Below the pieces are notes generated by a model. The model was not told the DNA's origin. It was given only the letters and a program-made list of their open reading frames with translations, and did no database searches. From Nostocales cyanobacterium Centralia_MAG_434 (GTDB taxonomy: Bacteria > Cyanobacteriota > Cyanobacteriia > Cyanobacteriales > Nostocaceae), in NCBI GenBank assembly GCA_021324415.1, contig JAJPJF010000315.1, positions 1-46,192 of the forward strand: a stretch of DNA of 46,192 nt. The letters are read 5' to 3'. A program made the translations under genes and the position numbers. Positions 15,784-25,899 of this stretch are shown piece by piece. Each line of letters starts with the position of its first letter. Position 1 is the stretch's first letter.

Positions 15784-16209
15784 CTATGGAGCATCGTATG
15801 TGGCTGTACCACTAAATTTCAGTTTTGATGGGCTGGGATTTCTACCAATGTTACGGTCCACATAACGCACTTTCTCGCGACCAGGATTCACCTTCTCTGG
15901 GAAGACACCGTCAGCTGGGTGGATGTACTGAATTTCTCCGTTAGGATAGATTCGGTAAATCTTATAGTCTGTGATTTTCAATTTCCGCAGTTGCTGACCA
16001 CCAAGGAAGATACCGTATTCTTTACGAGCCAGATAGAGTAGATTTTCGCCTTTGTGCATGATAGCAGCGCCACCTGTGGGCATTTCGAAAACTTGCTCCT
16101 TGGGGCTCGTCCAAGTGATAGCGTATTTTTCTTCCACGTCTGCTTTACGGAGTAAGCCACCTGTGCTACCTCCAAATATTGGGGTTTGTCCAGAAAGTGT
16201 TTCTGCCAT
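15784..16209 (-). CDS. psaD: Photosystem I subunit II (PsaD)
   Basis: PsaD is the stromal-side subunit of photosystem I that docks ferredoxin and stabilises PsaC. From ATG at 16209 the product is 141 residues, the normal cyanobacterial length, starting [20 protein letters not shown], with [42 protein letters not shown] and a C-terminal [17 protein letters not shown] longer in-frame start (16251) is unlikely. GTTACAG at about 16283-16289 (minus strand) and GTTACG at about 16248-16253 resemble half-sites of the HLR1 element bound by RpaB at photosystem genes, but they are spaced too far apart for a canonical site. Confidence 0.98.
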   Translation of the reverse strand: MAETLSGQTPIFGGSTGGLLRKADVEEKYAITWTSPKEQVFEMPTGGAAIMHKGENLLYLARKEYGIFLGGQQLRKLKITDYKIYRIYPNGEIQYIHPADGVFPEKVNPGREKVRYVDRNIGRNPSPSKLKFSGTATYDAP

Positions 16210-16353
16210 AAGGTTTTCTCTCAACGTTTTTAGGGCATCGTAACACCGCAACGAGGGCTATATTGCGATCGTGTCATAGACTGTAACAGTTTTTAGAAAA
16301 TAGGGAGGGTGAGGAGTTAAGAGGAGTCAGGAGTCAGGAATAGGGAGTGGCGG

Positions 16354-16452
16354 GGACAAGGAAGACAAGGGAAGGGGAATAAGAGAAAGTCTTCTCCTGC
16401 TCCTGGTGCCCCTTTGTCCCTCTGTCTCTCTGCTCCCTTGTCTTCCTTGTCC
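16354..16452. repeat. Long inverted repeat, 19-bp perfect arms
   Basis: GGACAAGGAAGACAAGGGA (16354-16372) is perfectly complementary to TCCCTTGTCTTCCTTGTCC (16434-16452); the block is flanked by GGAGTCAGGAGTCAGGAATAGGG and CTCCCCATGCCCCATGCCC. It belongs to the same repeat family as the 9-bp minisatellites. It fills the gap between the DICT kinase stop and the psaD promoter, where it may insulate psaD from read-through. Confidence 0.85.
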
Positions 16453-16498
16453 TCCTTGTCTCCCCATGCCCCATGCCCACATTCCCCATTCCTACTTT

Positions 16499-18490
16499 CT
16501 AACTTTTGTAGTGCACGCTGGGTACAGTGAAGTGAAACTGACTGCCCTGGTTTTTGCCACTTGATTCTGCCCAAATTTCACCATCCCAACCGTTGACAAT
16601 TTGACGGCAAATTGCCAAACCAAGACCAGTACCACCAGTTGAACGACGTAATGCTCCTTCTTCTTGGTAAAAGCGGTCAAAGACGACTCCTAGACGCTTA
16701 GGTTCAATACCACGCCCATTGTCAGCTACAGTGACCTCTACCATGTGATTGCGATGGCTCATCGCTCCAATGGTGATTTTTCCTTGCGGCGGTGTGAATT
16801 TGCAAGCGTTATCTATAAGTTTAGCAAGCACCTCCACTAACCAATCACCGTCAGCTCTTACCAAAGGTAAATTCTTGGCAAAGTGAGTTGTGATTTTAGG
16901 TAACTTTTCGGTAGTAGAACGGGCACGAATTCTACTAAGTGCTAGATCTACACACTCTTGTAGCGACAGGGATTCTGGATGCCACTCTACCCGCCCGCTT
17001 TCTAAGTTAGAAAGAGTCAAGAAATCTTGTACGAGTTTCTGCATCCGTTCTGAATCGGCAAGAGCAGTGGTCAACATAACCTTTTGTAACTCTAAAGGCA
17101 TATCTGGTTCACTAGCAAGGCTTTCTAAGCACACTTGAATTGTAGATAGGGGTGTGCGGAGTTCGTGTCCAGTAATAGCTATTAGGTTGCTACGAGTGCG
17201 ATCTAGGGCTTCTAGCTGCTGGTTTAGGTCTTCCAAGTTGGCGTAAGCTTCTGCTTGAATCAGGGCTACTCCTACAGAAGTGGCGATCGCTTTGACCAAG
17301 TCAAATTCCCCTGCTTGCCAGTCGTGCAGATTCTGATTGGAGGAGTAGTGTAACTCGACAATTCCTAACAATCGCCCTTGGTATAATACTGGTTCTATCA
17401 CCCATGAGCGAATAGCCAAGCTTTCACAAAGTTTTGCAAGTACTCGAGAATTTGTGATGCGGCGATCAGTCTGAGTATCCACAACGTAGATACCTTCTGC
17501 CTTTTGTACGACTTCCTGAAACAGAGGATTTTTCTTTAAAGACCAAGGTTGCCCTAAAATAGATACAACATCAAAAGACAAAAACTCATGTTCAATGATG
17601 GCTTCAGAATCTGTGGCTTGAGCACGATAGATCAGGCAGCGACAAGCCTCTAAGTTTTGTCCTAGTTCCTGCGCTGCCACTGTCAGAATTTCTTGAGGAT
17701 TAAGCGATTGTCTAATAGCAGTGCTAATTGAGTTGACTAAACGTTCTTTACGCGCTTGAGCAGATATTGAACGGTAGGCTTTATGCAGCTTGTATTGACT
17801 TGCTTGCAGGTAAGTTACTAAGCGCTGTACAAATGGGTCAGTATCAATGTCGCAAGCATATTCAGTCATTTGCTGATCTGTTGATATGCTTTTATCTTGC
17901 CCAATATTAAATCTTTGACAAGCCTGCTTGATTTTACCTGCTAGCTCTGGTCTGTAGATTAAAATTCTGCCCAATAGCAATTCAGCGGCTTTTAGGCTAA
18001 CGCCCCTCTCCGCAGTCCAAATCCCCTCAAATCTTCTTGCTGTATCCATATCCAGAGTTGGATTAAGATCTCGATGCAGTTGGCTAGTTTTGGCAAGAGA
18101 GCCACGGCTTTCTTGGCAAACTAGGCAAGTGGCATAGTTTTGGGCAATAACAACCAAATGCCACTCTTGACTTAGGGCATCATCTGGCAAAAAGGCTATC
18201 TTTTCGTAGTATTCGGAACTATTGGCAAAATCAGTCTCTGGAGCAGATAATACGTATATTTGATTACTTCTCTGAGCCAAACGCTTATACCGATGAGCTT
18301 CCTGGCGATAGAATCGTTCTTGCTGGAAGCTAGCAATAACTAGAGGCTGCTCTAACGTGGCCGCCAGAACCTGATCCTCCATGGCATGGGAAAGCGCCGT
18401 TAGTGAAGCCTTAAAATAGAGCTGGGGCCGCAGGTTGGGTAGAGCCTGTAGCAGATCACTCAGCACAGAAGTTGAAATGCTGCTCATCAA
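16499..18490 (-). CDS. DICT-GAF sensor histidine kinase
   Basis: The 663-residue soluble protein has an N-terminal DICT sensory domain (about 1-130, with LEQPLVIASFQQERFYRQEA and DDALSQEWHLVVIA), a linker with a KAAELLLGRILIYRPELAGK helix, a GAF domain (about 245-410), then HisKA (ITGHELRTPLSTIQVCLESL) and HATPase boxes (LIDNACKFTPP, DNGRGIE, STGGTGLGLAICRQI). DICT domains are named for diguanylate cyclases and two-component proteins and are linked to light or other small-molecule signals in cyanobacteria. No Cys in an obvious bilin motif of the GAF was noticed. No response regulator is adjacent. The C-terminal codons run into repeat DNA. Confidence 0.92.
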   Translation of the reverse strand: MMSSISTSVLSDLLQALPNLRPQLYFKASLTALSHAMEDQVLAATLEQPLVIASFQQERFYRQEAHRYKRLAQRSNQIYVLSAPETDFANSSEYYEKIAFLPDDALSQEWHLVVIAQNYATCLVCQESRGSLAKTSQLHRDLNPTLDMDTARRFEGIWTAERGVSLKAAELLLGRILIYRPELAGKIKQACQRFNIGQDKSISTDQQMTEYACDIDTDPFVQRLVTYLQASQYKLHKAYRSISAQARKERLVNSISTAIRQSLNPQEILTVAAQELGQNLEACRCLIYRAQATDSEAIIEHEFLSFDVVSILGQPWSLKKNPLFQEVVQKAEGIYVVDTQTDRRITNSRVLAKLCESLAIRSWVIEPVLYQGRLLGIVELHYSSNQNLHDWQAGEFDLVKAIATSVGVALIQAEAYANLEDLNQQLEALDRTRSNLIAITGHELRTPLSTIQVCLESLASEPDMPLELQKVMLTTALADSERMQKLVQDFLTLSNLESGRVEWHPESLSLQECVDLALSRIRARSTTEKLPKITTHFAKNLPLVRADGDWLVEVLAKLIDNACKFTPPQGKITIGAMSHRNHMVEVTVADNGRGIEPKRLGVVFDRFYQEEGALRRSTGGTGLGLAICRQIVNGWDGEIWAESSGKNQGSQFHFTVPSVHYKS

Positions 18491-20408
18491 TGTCGTTCAA
18501 GAGCCACTATCACAGAAAAGATTCACGTCACAGCTGCATTGTACAAATTACAACGGACTCTCAAATTAATGAGATAATTGCAATATGTAAAGAATAATAA
18601 AGCGCGAGTGATTTCCATACATAAAATTTAGGGGGTTTGAGGCCATTGCTGCAAGAGGTTAGCAATGTGTAACTACAGTCTATGATTTTCTTTCGTTACA
18701 CGCCTACACCCATCAGTTCCAGGGTTAAAGCGTTTTTGGTTCAGCTCTTGGTTGCCCTGAAATTCTAGTTTGCTGCTTTTTACAGAAGCCATCTGTCAAG
18801 ATGGGGTGGATGAAAGTAAGAGTGCCTTGTCCTCCTCTCAAGTTTTCTTTATCCATTTACTGGCATTAAATTGTAAAGTTTTGAATCTAAAATAGACAGC
18901 TAGTCAAATACATATTAAGAGACCAGCAAGTCATGCAACTGTTCTTACTAGATATTTTTAGGCAATGGGAAAAGGATATATATTTCATTTCAATAACCTC
19001 TCTCATGCCCAATAATCAAACCATTGTATTGTAAAGGTATTAAGCAGATTATACACTATACAATTGAGTCAAGATTATATCTAGCAAAGAATAATAACCA
19101 TTACAGACTTACTTAAGCTTTACAAAAATTGCCAACAATGTGTGCAAAGTTTATTTTTCTTCAGATATTGTCTGTGGATAATCTTAAAATACACATGTTA
19201 ACAAATTTGTCAATTTTCCTTATTACAGTGCAGCAATCTTAAATTATTGGTGAGCGTGGAAAAACCTGATTTAGTCAAGCTTGCAATTTTTATGACTCAA
19301 AGTATTCCTGTATTGTGCTTGACTAATAATTTTATTCTTTTGTATGGAAACAATTAATTAAGTCGGCATAAAAAAACAATCTATGAGTTTAACCTTGTTA
19401 GTTGAAAATACATTCTTGTAATATTTGTTTACACAAATTAAATTTAGATACATCAACTCACTAAGATAAGACTAGCCAGTACTTGAAGAAAAAAGTTATT
19501 TTTTATGCTTAGTATTTTTTTCACACATTTGTATGTAAGAGCTTAGTATTCTTGTTCTCTTAATGCTGTCAAGAACATAGAAATGGTCGGAATAAGGCAT
19601 CACCACCAATTTAAATGGAGGGAGAGAAACTGTCAGACCACTACTAGTCCACCACATTAGTTGTGCGAGGGTTGTAGTGATCACAAAGTGTGCTCAATTT
19701 CCAGCACTGGAATGCTGATTACGAACTTTCACCACATCGCAAAATTAATGAGACAGGCCACTAATTTGCTAGCAAGTTGCTATAAACTTCAACAATTACC
19801 GCACTTTCAGGTTAGTGAGTATTGTCAACAGATGATTGTACACTAGGAAAACTCTTCCTAAAAATTGGTAATCAGTTATACATGTACTGGAAATATCACT
19901 GTTAACTGGTTACTGTTATTGCAAAATTGTTCTTTACCTACCGATGAATAGGAGATTTACAATTAAAATAGTTTTATTAAATCTTATAACTTTTTTAAAA
20001 TCAATCTAGTTTTTGTAAATAAAAATTAAAATTATGATGGTGAGGTAGCGTTGCACACTTGCGCAAAAAGCTACTGTCAGTTTATGGTTCAGTCTTACGA
20101 AAAGGTGCTGGCAAAGTTCTTTCCCTTGGGAAATGAGCTAACACCACTGCTGATTTTGAGGTCAGAGACTAATAAACAGGGCAAAACTCCAAGCTTCAGG
20201 TTGTTGGTTCAGATTCATCAAATTTTTAGAAAGTATATCTTTATTAAAGATTTGATGATATGGGTTTGATTTATATCCCTTTGCTAACTGTCTGTGATTA
20301 TTATTGTCTTTGCTCAAATGGCACAAATAAGTTTTCAGAAGCGTCGTGTTTTTTGATTGACGCTACTAAAAGCAAGAAAACATAGACCCGTACACGGAAT
20401 ATTGGCTA
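18491..20408. other. 1.9-kb AT-rich region with no recognised gene
   Basis: Short frames at 19496-19684 (minus), 19661-19846 and 20051-20269 (plus) encode nothing I recognise and overlap each other or lack Shine-Dalgarno sites. No tRNA, obvious terminator or repeat was found. The region lies between the divergent DICT kinase and the debranching enzyme gene, so it must contain both promoters; its size suggests gene decay or an unseen small RNA. Confidence 0.6.
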
Positions 20409-22691
20409 ATGACACCGGATTTGCTGATGACACCGGAGAAGATTTTTTTGGACGGAAGAACTTTTGTTCCTGCAGACCAAATACCTATCCCCGAGTGGCC
20501 TTGCGTTATAAGTGAAAGACCGCAATTAACACTTACGGTTAAAGATGATGATTTATTTTTAGTGACAGATACGTTGGGGAACATTTCTGGTTGTTCACTC
20601 AACGATGGAAATCCCAGTATGGGCCTGTTTTGCAGTGATACCCGATTTCTTAGCCGTCTAGAGTTACAAATCGATGGACACTCACCTGTCTTACTGAGCA
20701 GTACTGCGGACAAAGGTTTTTCACTTTCGGTTTTGTGTACCAATCCTCGGATAGAGGATCGTCTCAAGGCTGAAACTGTGGGCATTCGCCGCGAACTGGT
20801 GCTTAACGGGGCTTTATTTGAAGAATTAGAAGTGTCTAATTATAGCACAACTTCTGTCAGTTTTGAACTTAGTCTGAGCTTTGATGCTGATTTTGTTGAC
20901 TTATTTGAAGTTAGAGGCTTTGGTAGGGAGAATCGAGGAAGACTTTTACGGTTGGTTGAACCGACCCATGAAGAAGGAGGAGACGGCATCTCTTCTTCTC
21001 ACCCAACTCAGCCATCTGTGCTTAAAGATCAAGCATTGATACTTGCTTATCAAGGTTTAGATGGCATGGTGATGGAATCTCGCATTCAGTTCCAGCATCG
21101 ACAACCAGACTATTTCAAGGGTTATACAGCAGTCTGGCAGCTAGAGTTGGCTTCCCATGAAACCCAAAAGCTGGGCTATCGAGTGAATTTTTTCACTAAC
21201 AACAATTCTAGTTCTACTGTGAGTGCGGCTTTTACCTTGGTACAAGCAAAAGCTGCTGAGATGATGGAAGAGCAAAACTGGGTGCAACAAATTACTCAGA
21301 TTCGCTCAGACAAAAGCATTTTCAACCGAGTGATTGAGCGAGCTGAGCAAGATATGTATTTATTGCGCCAGTCGTTCGGTAAGTACAAGACTGTTTCTGC
21401 TGGAGTGCCTTGGTTCTCGACATTATTTGGTCGGGATTCGCTAATTACAGCTTCCCAATGCTTGATGTTAAACCCACAAATCGCTAAGGAAACTCTGAAA
21501 CTACTGGCGATGCACCAAGGCAAAACCGACGATGAGTGGCGTGAAGAAGAACCAGGTAAGATTCTGCATGAATTGCGCTTGGGAGAGATGGCTCGGTGTC
21601 AGGAAATTCCCCACACACCTTACTATGGTACAGTCGATGCCACTCCTTTATGGTTGATGCTATATGCAGAGTACTATGCTTGGACTCATGATCAAGAAAC
21701 CCTAGAGCAACTTTGGCCTAATGCTTTAATGGCTATGGAGTGGATTGATCGCAATATTAAAGAAGTTGGTTATCTGAGCTACTTCCTCAAATCCAAACGG
21801 GGTCTTGTTAACCAAGGTTGGAAAGATTCTGGAGATTGTATTGTTAATCGTAAGGGAGAACTAGCAAACGGAGCAATTGCTCTTTGCGAAGTACAAGCTT
21901 ACGTTTACGCTGCTAAAATACGTCTGGCAGAGATCGCCAGGATGAAAAAACGGCTTGACCTGTCAGACCTCTGGCAAGAAGAGGCAAGAAATCTGAAACT
22001 TCGCTTTAATAGAGACTTTTGGATGGAAGATCAGGATTTCTGCGCTTTGGCTTTGGATGGAGATGGGAACAAGGTAGACAGTATTACATCAAATCCTGGT
22101 CACTGTTTGCATCTGGGTATTTTTACACCAGAAAAAGCCTATAGTGTGGCGGAGCGGCTACGGGGACCAGATATGTTTAATGGTTGGGGTATTCGCACTT
22201 TGAGTAGTCTATCTCCAGCTTATAATCCTATGGGTTACCATATTGGTTCAGTCTGGCCTCACGATAACTCACTTGTTGCTATGGGATTGCGATCGCTTGG
22301 TTTAATTGATCAAGCTTTGGAAATTTTTGAAGGGTTGTTTGATATGACAAGCCTTCAACCCTATCAACGTCCGCCTGAACTTTTTTGTGGTTACGAGCGT
22401 AATGGTGACAATGCTCCTGTGCAGTATCCTGTTGCTTGTAGTCCTCAGGCTTGGGCAACGGGCAGTATTTTTCAGTTGTTGCACATGATGGTAAACTTGG
22501 TTCCTGATGCCCCCAACAATTGCTTACGAATCATCGACCCTGCCTTACCCGAGTCAATCAATCGTATATCACTTCACAATTTACGAGTTGGTCCCACCCT
22601 CCTCGACTTAGAATTCGAGCGTTCTGGTAGCACAACCGCCTGTCGCGTTGCCAAAAAACGTGGTAACTTGCGTGTCGTGATTGAAGCATGA
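20409..22691 (+). CDS. Glycogen-debranching-type amylo-alpha-1,6-glucosidase
   Basis: The 760-residue protein has the N-terminal glycogen debranching domain (about 45-240: LGNISGCSLNDGNPSMGLFC, DTRFLSRLELQIDG) followed by an (alpha/alpha)6 barrel catalytic domain with WFSTLFGRDSLITASQ near 340, GWKDSGDCIVN near 470 and YHIGSVWPHDNS near 610. The Asp and Glu in those motifs match GH133/GH63-like barrels that split alpha-1,6 or related glucosidic bonds. It would act on glycogen or another storage or osmolyte glucan in the cytoplasm. ATGACACCGG occurs twice (20409 and 20427), so two starts six codons apart are possible. Confidence 0.9.
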   Translation: MTPDLLMTPEKIFLDGRTFVPADQIPIPEWPCVISERPQLTLTVKDDDLFLVTDTLGNISGCSLNDGNPSMGLFCSDTRFLSRLELQIDGHSPVLLSSTADKGFSLSVLCTNPRIEDRLKAETVGIRRELVLNGALFEELEVSNYSTTSVSFELSLSFDADFVDLFEVRGFGRENRGRLLRLVEPTHEEGGDGISSSHPTQPSVLKDQALILAYQGLDGMVMESRIQFQHRQPDYFKGYTAVWQLELASHETQKLGYRVNFFTNNNSSSTVSAAFTLVQAKAAEMMEEQNWVQQITQIRSDKSIFNRVIERAEQDMYLLRQSFGKYKTVSAGVPWFSTLFGRDSLITASQCLMLNPQIAKETLKLLAMHQGKTDDEWREEEPGKILHELRLGEMARCQEIPHTPYYGTVDATPLWLMLYAEYYAWTHDQETLEQLWPNALMAMEWIDRNIKEVGYLSYFLKSKRGLVNQGWKDSGDCIVNRKGELANGAIALCEVQAYVYAAKIRLAEIARMKKRLDLSDLWQEEARNLKLRFNRDFWMEDQDFCALALDGDGNKVDSITSNPGHCLHLGIFTPEKAYSVAERLRGPDMFNGWGIRTLSSLSPAYNPMGYHIGSVWPHDNSLVAMGLRSLGLIDQALEIFEGLFDMTSLQPYQRPPELFCGYERNGDNAPVQYPVACSPQAWATGSIFQLLHMMVNLVPDAPNNCLRIIDPALPESINRISLHNLRVGPTLLDLEFERSGSTTACRVAKKRGNLRVVIEA

Positions 22692-22696
22692 ACAAC

Positions 22697-22720
22697 AGTA
22701 GGGAGTAGCTCCTCCCTACT
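22697..22720 (+). terminator. Hairpin from a GGGAGT repeat behind the debranching enzyme
   Basis: AGTAGGGAG (22697-22705) pairs with CTCCCTACT (22712-22720) across a 6-base loop, six bases after the stop; CTATTTTT follows 12 bases later. It is a copy of the dispersed GGGAGTAGGGAGT repeat serving as a plausible terminator between two convergent genes, but the T-run is distant. Confidence 0.5.
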
Positions 22721-22732
22721 CCCCATTCCTAA

Positions 22733-23041
22733 CTATTTTTCTTCTTGACTGTCTCTTTTATGACCAGGGGAAGATTCATAAAGAGCATCTAATTGTTCAC
22801 GAGCATCGTCTACATTAATGGAACGCATAACTAACAGAGGCTCTTTGATTAAATTACCAGAGTTGTCTAACAGTTCTGGATGTGGCGGAACGAACTGCTG
22901 TTTTGATGAAATATAAGGATTTCTCATCGCTGGATAAGTTCTTTCCTTATCAAAACTAAACATGATGAGGTTACGGATTAAGTTGGCAACAGCTATGAAA
23001 GCAAGGATTGTAAAAGCCAGAATGTAAAGTAGGTGTAACAT
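22733..23041 (-). CDS. DUF2973 membrane protein
   Basis: From ATG at 23041 (GGAGG eight bases upstream) the product is 102 residues: one hydrophobic helix at the start (MLHLLYILAFTILAFIAVAN), then NLIMFSFDKERTYPAMRNPY and a polar tail ending in SQEEK. This is the cyanobacterial DUF2973 family, of unknown function, which tends to sit beside DUF2605 genes, as it does here. An earlier in-frame TTG at 23056 (the Shine-Dalgarno lies inside it) is not the start. Confidence 0.88.
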   Translation of the reverse strand: MLHLLYILAFTILAFIAVANLIRNLIMFSFDKERTYPAMRNPYISSKQQFVPPHPELLDNSGNLIKEPLLVMRSINVDDAREQLDALYESSPGHKRDSQEEK

Positions 23042-23317
23042 CGATTTTTCCTCCAAAAATTAGTAAATTTTAAAACTTTATATTTTTAATCCACTCAAAA
23101 TACGCTGTATCTTTGAGCGATGCTGAATGGTTAACGCACTTTTGGTGCATCTTTTGCTAAACATGTAATGAAATTACTAACCCAAGATTAAAAAAGTTGG
23201 CATGGAGTAGATCATTTTTGACTGCTTTGATGATGTTAAATGTTTTTCTCTAATAATAAGTCCTGCTGCTATAAGCAGCCTACCGAAATTAAAAAGCAGT
23301 AATGGAAACACTGTTAC

Positions 23318-23638
23318 TTAAAGCTCTTGCTGCTGGGAACGGAACCGCATTGACACATTCCAGCATTCTGTTACTAATTCATGCCAAGGCATTAATGTTG
23401 CCATATCAATTCCGACTTTGGCGTCAGTTGCATTAAACATCATTGTTGCCGTGTTCACTTCTTGTTGAGCTTGCTTAACTCGTGTGAGCAAATCCGATTG
23501 CTCTTTTTGACTCATAAATGAGATCCGCTCGTTCTCCAGAAAATTGCGCGATCGCACAAACCAATACTGAAAATCTTCTAACAGCGGCTGTAGAACTGTC
23601 CTGAGCAATTCAGTCTCCGGTAAATTAGAGTCTCGCAT
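23318..23638 (-). CDS. DUF2605 protein
   Basis: The 106-residue soluble protein (TELLRTVLQPLLEDFQYWFV, then RSRNFLENERISFMSQKEQSD and MPWHELVTECWNVSMRFR) belongs to the cyanobacterial DUF2605 family, alpha-helical and of unknown function. It lies upstream of the DUF2973 gene on the same strand with a gap of about 276 bp. The pairing of the two families is known in cyanobacteria, but what they do is not. Confidence 0.85.
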   Translation of the reverse strand: MRDSNLPETELLRTVLQPLLEDFQYWFVRSRNFLENERISFMSQKEQSDLLTRVKQAQQEVNTATMMFNATDAKVGIDMATLMPWHELVTECWNVSMRFRSQQQEL

Positions 23639-24069
23639 AAATGAGAAGCATATTTCTAACTTTCTTACTAAATATTAACGCTATTTACGATTCTTAACAT
23701 TATTTGTTATCAGGTCATCGGCTATAATCTTATGATACGGAGTTATTTGTATTAAAAACTACATTTTTCTAATTATAAAGACATGCTAGAGGTTTGTACA
23801 GAGCCACTAGAGAGATTTTTTAGTCGAGAGGAAACCAACAGTTAGATAACAGCCGCTGCAGTCTACAATAACGTCTATCAGGTTGTGCTAGCAGTGGCTC
23901 GTAGACTTGTCACCAAATCGTATAGAAACCTTTTGGATCTCTGAATTCTATTTACAAAATCTGTTCATCTACTGGAAAAGAGTACCCGTGTTATATTGGG
24001 GAAGATTTTTTCAGTTCTTTGAGTGAGAAAATCACATTAGCAATCACTTCGCCAATAGTTCAGCAGCCG
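23639..24069. other. Intergenic region between DUF2605 and thrS
   Basis: No gene is visible. TATAAT at 23723-23728 could be a -10 box for thrS but has no well-spaced -35 box. No T-box leader and no TGATAATnATTATCA-type Zur box was found. Confidence 0.5.
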
Positions 24070-25899
24070 ATGTCGCCACAATTATCTTCCAATCAACCAG
24101 AACAGGTTGAAAAAATGTCTTTACCTCGTACTAGCGAGTCTGAGTGGTTGAAAAAGATTCGTCACACCGCTTCCCATGTGATGGCGATGGCAGTACAAAA
24201 GCTGTTTCCGAAGACACAAGTGACAATTGGTCCCTGGATTGAAAATGGCTTCTACTATGATTTTGATAATCCAGAGCCATTTACTGAAAAAGACTTAAAA
24301 GCCATTTATAAAGAAATGGTTAAGATTATCAATCGCAAACTACCCGTCATTCGGGAAGAGGTTAGCCGCGATGAAGCTGAACGCCGGATTAAGGAAATTA
24401 ACGAACCTTATAAACTAGAAATTCTGGCAGACATTAAAGAAGAACCAATTACTATTTATCACCTTGGTGAAGAATGGTGGGATTTGTGCGCTGGACCTCA
24501 TTTAGAAAATACTAGCGAACTTAACCCCAAAGCCATTGAACTAGAAAGTGTCGCTGGTGCTTATTGGCGAGGAGACGAAACTAAAGCACAACTGCAACGC
24601 ATTTACGCTACTGCATGGGAAACGCCTGAACAGTTGGCTGAATACAAGCGCCGAAAAGAAGAAGCACTACGACGCGATCACCGAAAATTAGGTAAAGAAT
24701 TAGGACTATTTATATTTTCCGATCAAGTTGGACCGGGCTTACCTTTGTGGACACCCAAGGGAACCTTATTGAGGAGTCTGTTACAAGACTTCCTCCAACA
24801 GGAACAACTAAAACGTGGATATTTACCAGTAGTGACGCCTCACATCGCTAGAGTCGATTTGTTTAAAACCTCTGGACACTGGCAAAAATATAAAGAGGAT
24901 ATGTTTCCTCTCATGGCAGAAGATGAAGAAGCCGCGTCTCATGAACAAGGCTTTGTCCTAAAGCCGATGAACTGTCCTTTCCACATCCAAATATATAAGA
25001 GTGAGTTACGCTCATACCGAGACTTGCCAATGCGACTAGCGGAATTTGGTACTGTTTACCGCTACGAACAATCAGGCGAATTAGGCGGCTTAACGCGAGT
25101 CAGAGGTTTCACGGTAGATGATTCTCACCTATTTGTGACGCCAGAACATCTGGAGACAGAATTTCTTAAGGTAGTTGATTTGACTTTGTCGGTGTTTAAG
25201 AGTTTGCAACTCAAGAACTTCAAAGCCAGATTAAGTTTCCGTGACCCGACGAGTGATAAGTATATTGGCTCTGATGAGGCTTGGGAAAAAGCCCAAACAG
25301 CAATTCGTCGTGCTGTAGAAAAGCTGGGGATGGATCATTTTGAAGGAATTGGTGAAGCGGCGTTTTATGGTCCCAAGCTTGATTTTATCTTCCAGGATGC
25401 CTTAGAGCGTGAGTGGCAGTTAGGAACGGCACAAGTCGATTACATTTTGCCCGAAAGGTTTGATTTGGAGTACGTTGCTGAAGATGGTTCTCGCCAACGT
25501 CCAGTAATGATTCATCGTGCGCCTTTTGGTTCCCTTGAAAGACTCATCGGTATTTTAATTGAAGAGTATGCAGGGGATTTTCCTTTATGGTTAGCACCAG
25601 TGCAAGCAAGATTACTACCAGTTGGTGAAGCACAACTAGAATTTGCCCAAGACATCACAGCGAAGATGAAAGCAATCGGTATTCGTGCAGAGGTAGATAC
25701 CAGTGGCGATCGCCTACCAAAGCAGATCCGCAACGCCGAGAAAGAAAAAATCCCTGTCATGATCGTCGTGGGAGCAAAAGAAGTGGAAACCAATACCCTG
25801 AGTATTCGCACTCGCGCATCTGGAGAATTAGGAGCCATTCCTGTCGATGAAGTGTTACAAAATATGAAGAATGCGATCGCGAACTTCGAGAACTTCTAA
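24070..25899 (+). CDS. thrS: Threonyl-tRNA synthetase
   Basis: ThrS charges tRNA-Thr and edits Ser-tRNA-Thr. From ATG at 24070 it has 609 residues. The TGS domain of E. coli-type enzymes is missing, as in other cyanobacterial ThrRS; the editing domain comes first (HTASHVMAMAVQKLFP, then EWWDLCAGPHLENTSEL), then the class II core with motif 1 near 240, VLKPMNCPFHIQIYKS with zinc ligand Cys near 315, RYEQSGELGGLTRVRGFT (motif 2), DSHLF and VMIHRAPFGSLERLIGILIEE (motif 3 with zinc His), then an anticodon domain. Upstream in-frame TTG at 24019 and downstream ATG at 24115 are alternative starts. Nostocales may have two ThrRS, a second being zinc-stress induced; no Zur box is seen here, which suits the constitutive copy. 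Confidence 0.97.
   Translation: MSPQLSSNQPEQVEKMSLPRTSESEWLKKIRHTASHVMAMAVQKLFPKTQVTIGPWIENGFYYDFDNPEPFTEKDLKAIYKEMVKIINRKLPVIREEVSRDEAERRIKEINEPYKLEILADIKEEPITIYHLGEEWWDLCAGPHLENTSELNPKAIELESVAGAYWRGDETKAQLQRIYATAWETPEQLAEYKRRKEEALRRDHRKLGKELGLFIFSDQVGPGLPLWTPKGTLLRSLLQDFLQQEQLKRGYLPVVTPHIARVDLFKTSGHWQKYKEDMFPLMAEDEEAASHEQGFVLKPMNCPFHIQIYKSELRSYRDLPMRLAEFGTVYRYEQSGELGGLTRVRGFTVDDSHLFVTPEHLETEFLKVVDLTLSVFKSLQLKNFKARLSFRDPTSDKYIGSDEAWEKAQTAIRRAVEKLGMDHFEGIGEAAFYGPKLDFIFQDALEREWQLGTAQVDYILPERFDLEYVAEDGSRQRPVMIHRAPFGSLERLIGILIEEYAGDFPLWLAPVQARLLPVGEAQLEFAQDITAKMKAIGIRAEVDTSGDRLPKQIRNAEKEKIPVMIVVGAKEVETNTLSIRTRASGELGAIPVDEVLQNMKNAIANFENF

Noticed and set aside
16210-16300. HLR1 element for RpaB at psaD
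   Set aside because: Only half-sites at non-canonical spacing; left as a remark in the psaD entry.
19496-20269. Three short frames in the 1.9-kb gap
   Set aside because: They overlap each other or lack ribosome sites, and the peptides resemble nothing known to me.
23639-24069. Zur box or T-box before thrS
   Set aside because: No TGATAATnATTATCA-like palindrome and no T-box stem or specifier loop was visible.
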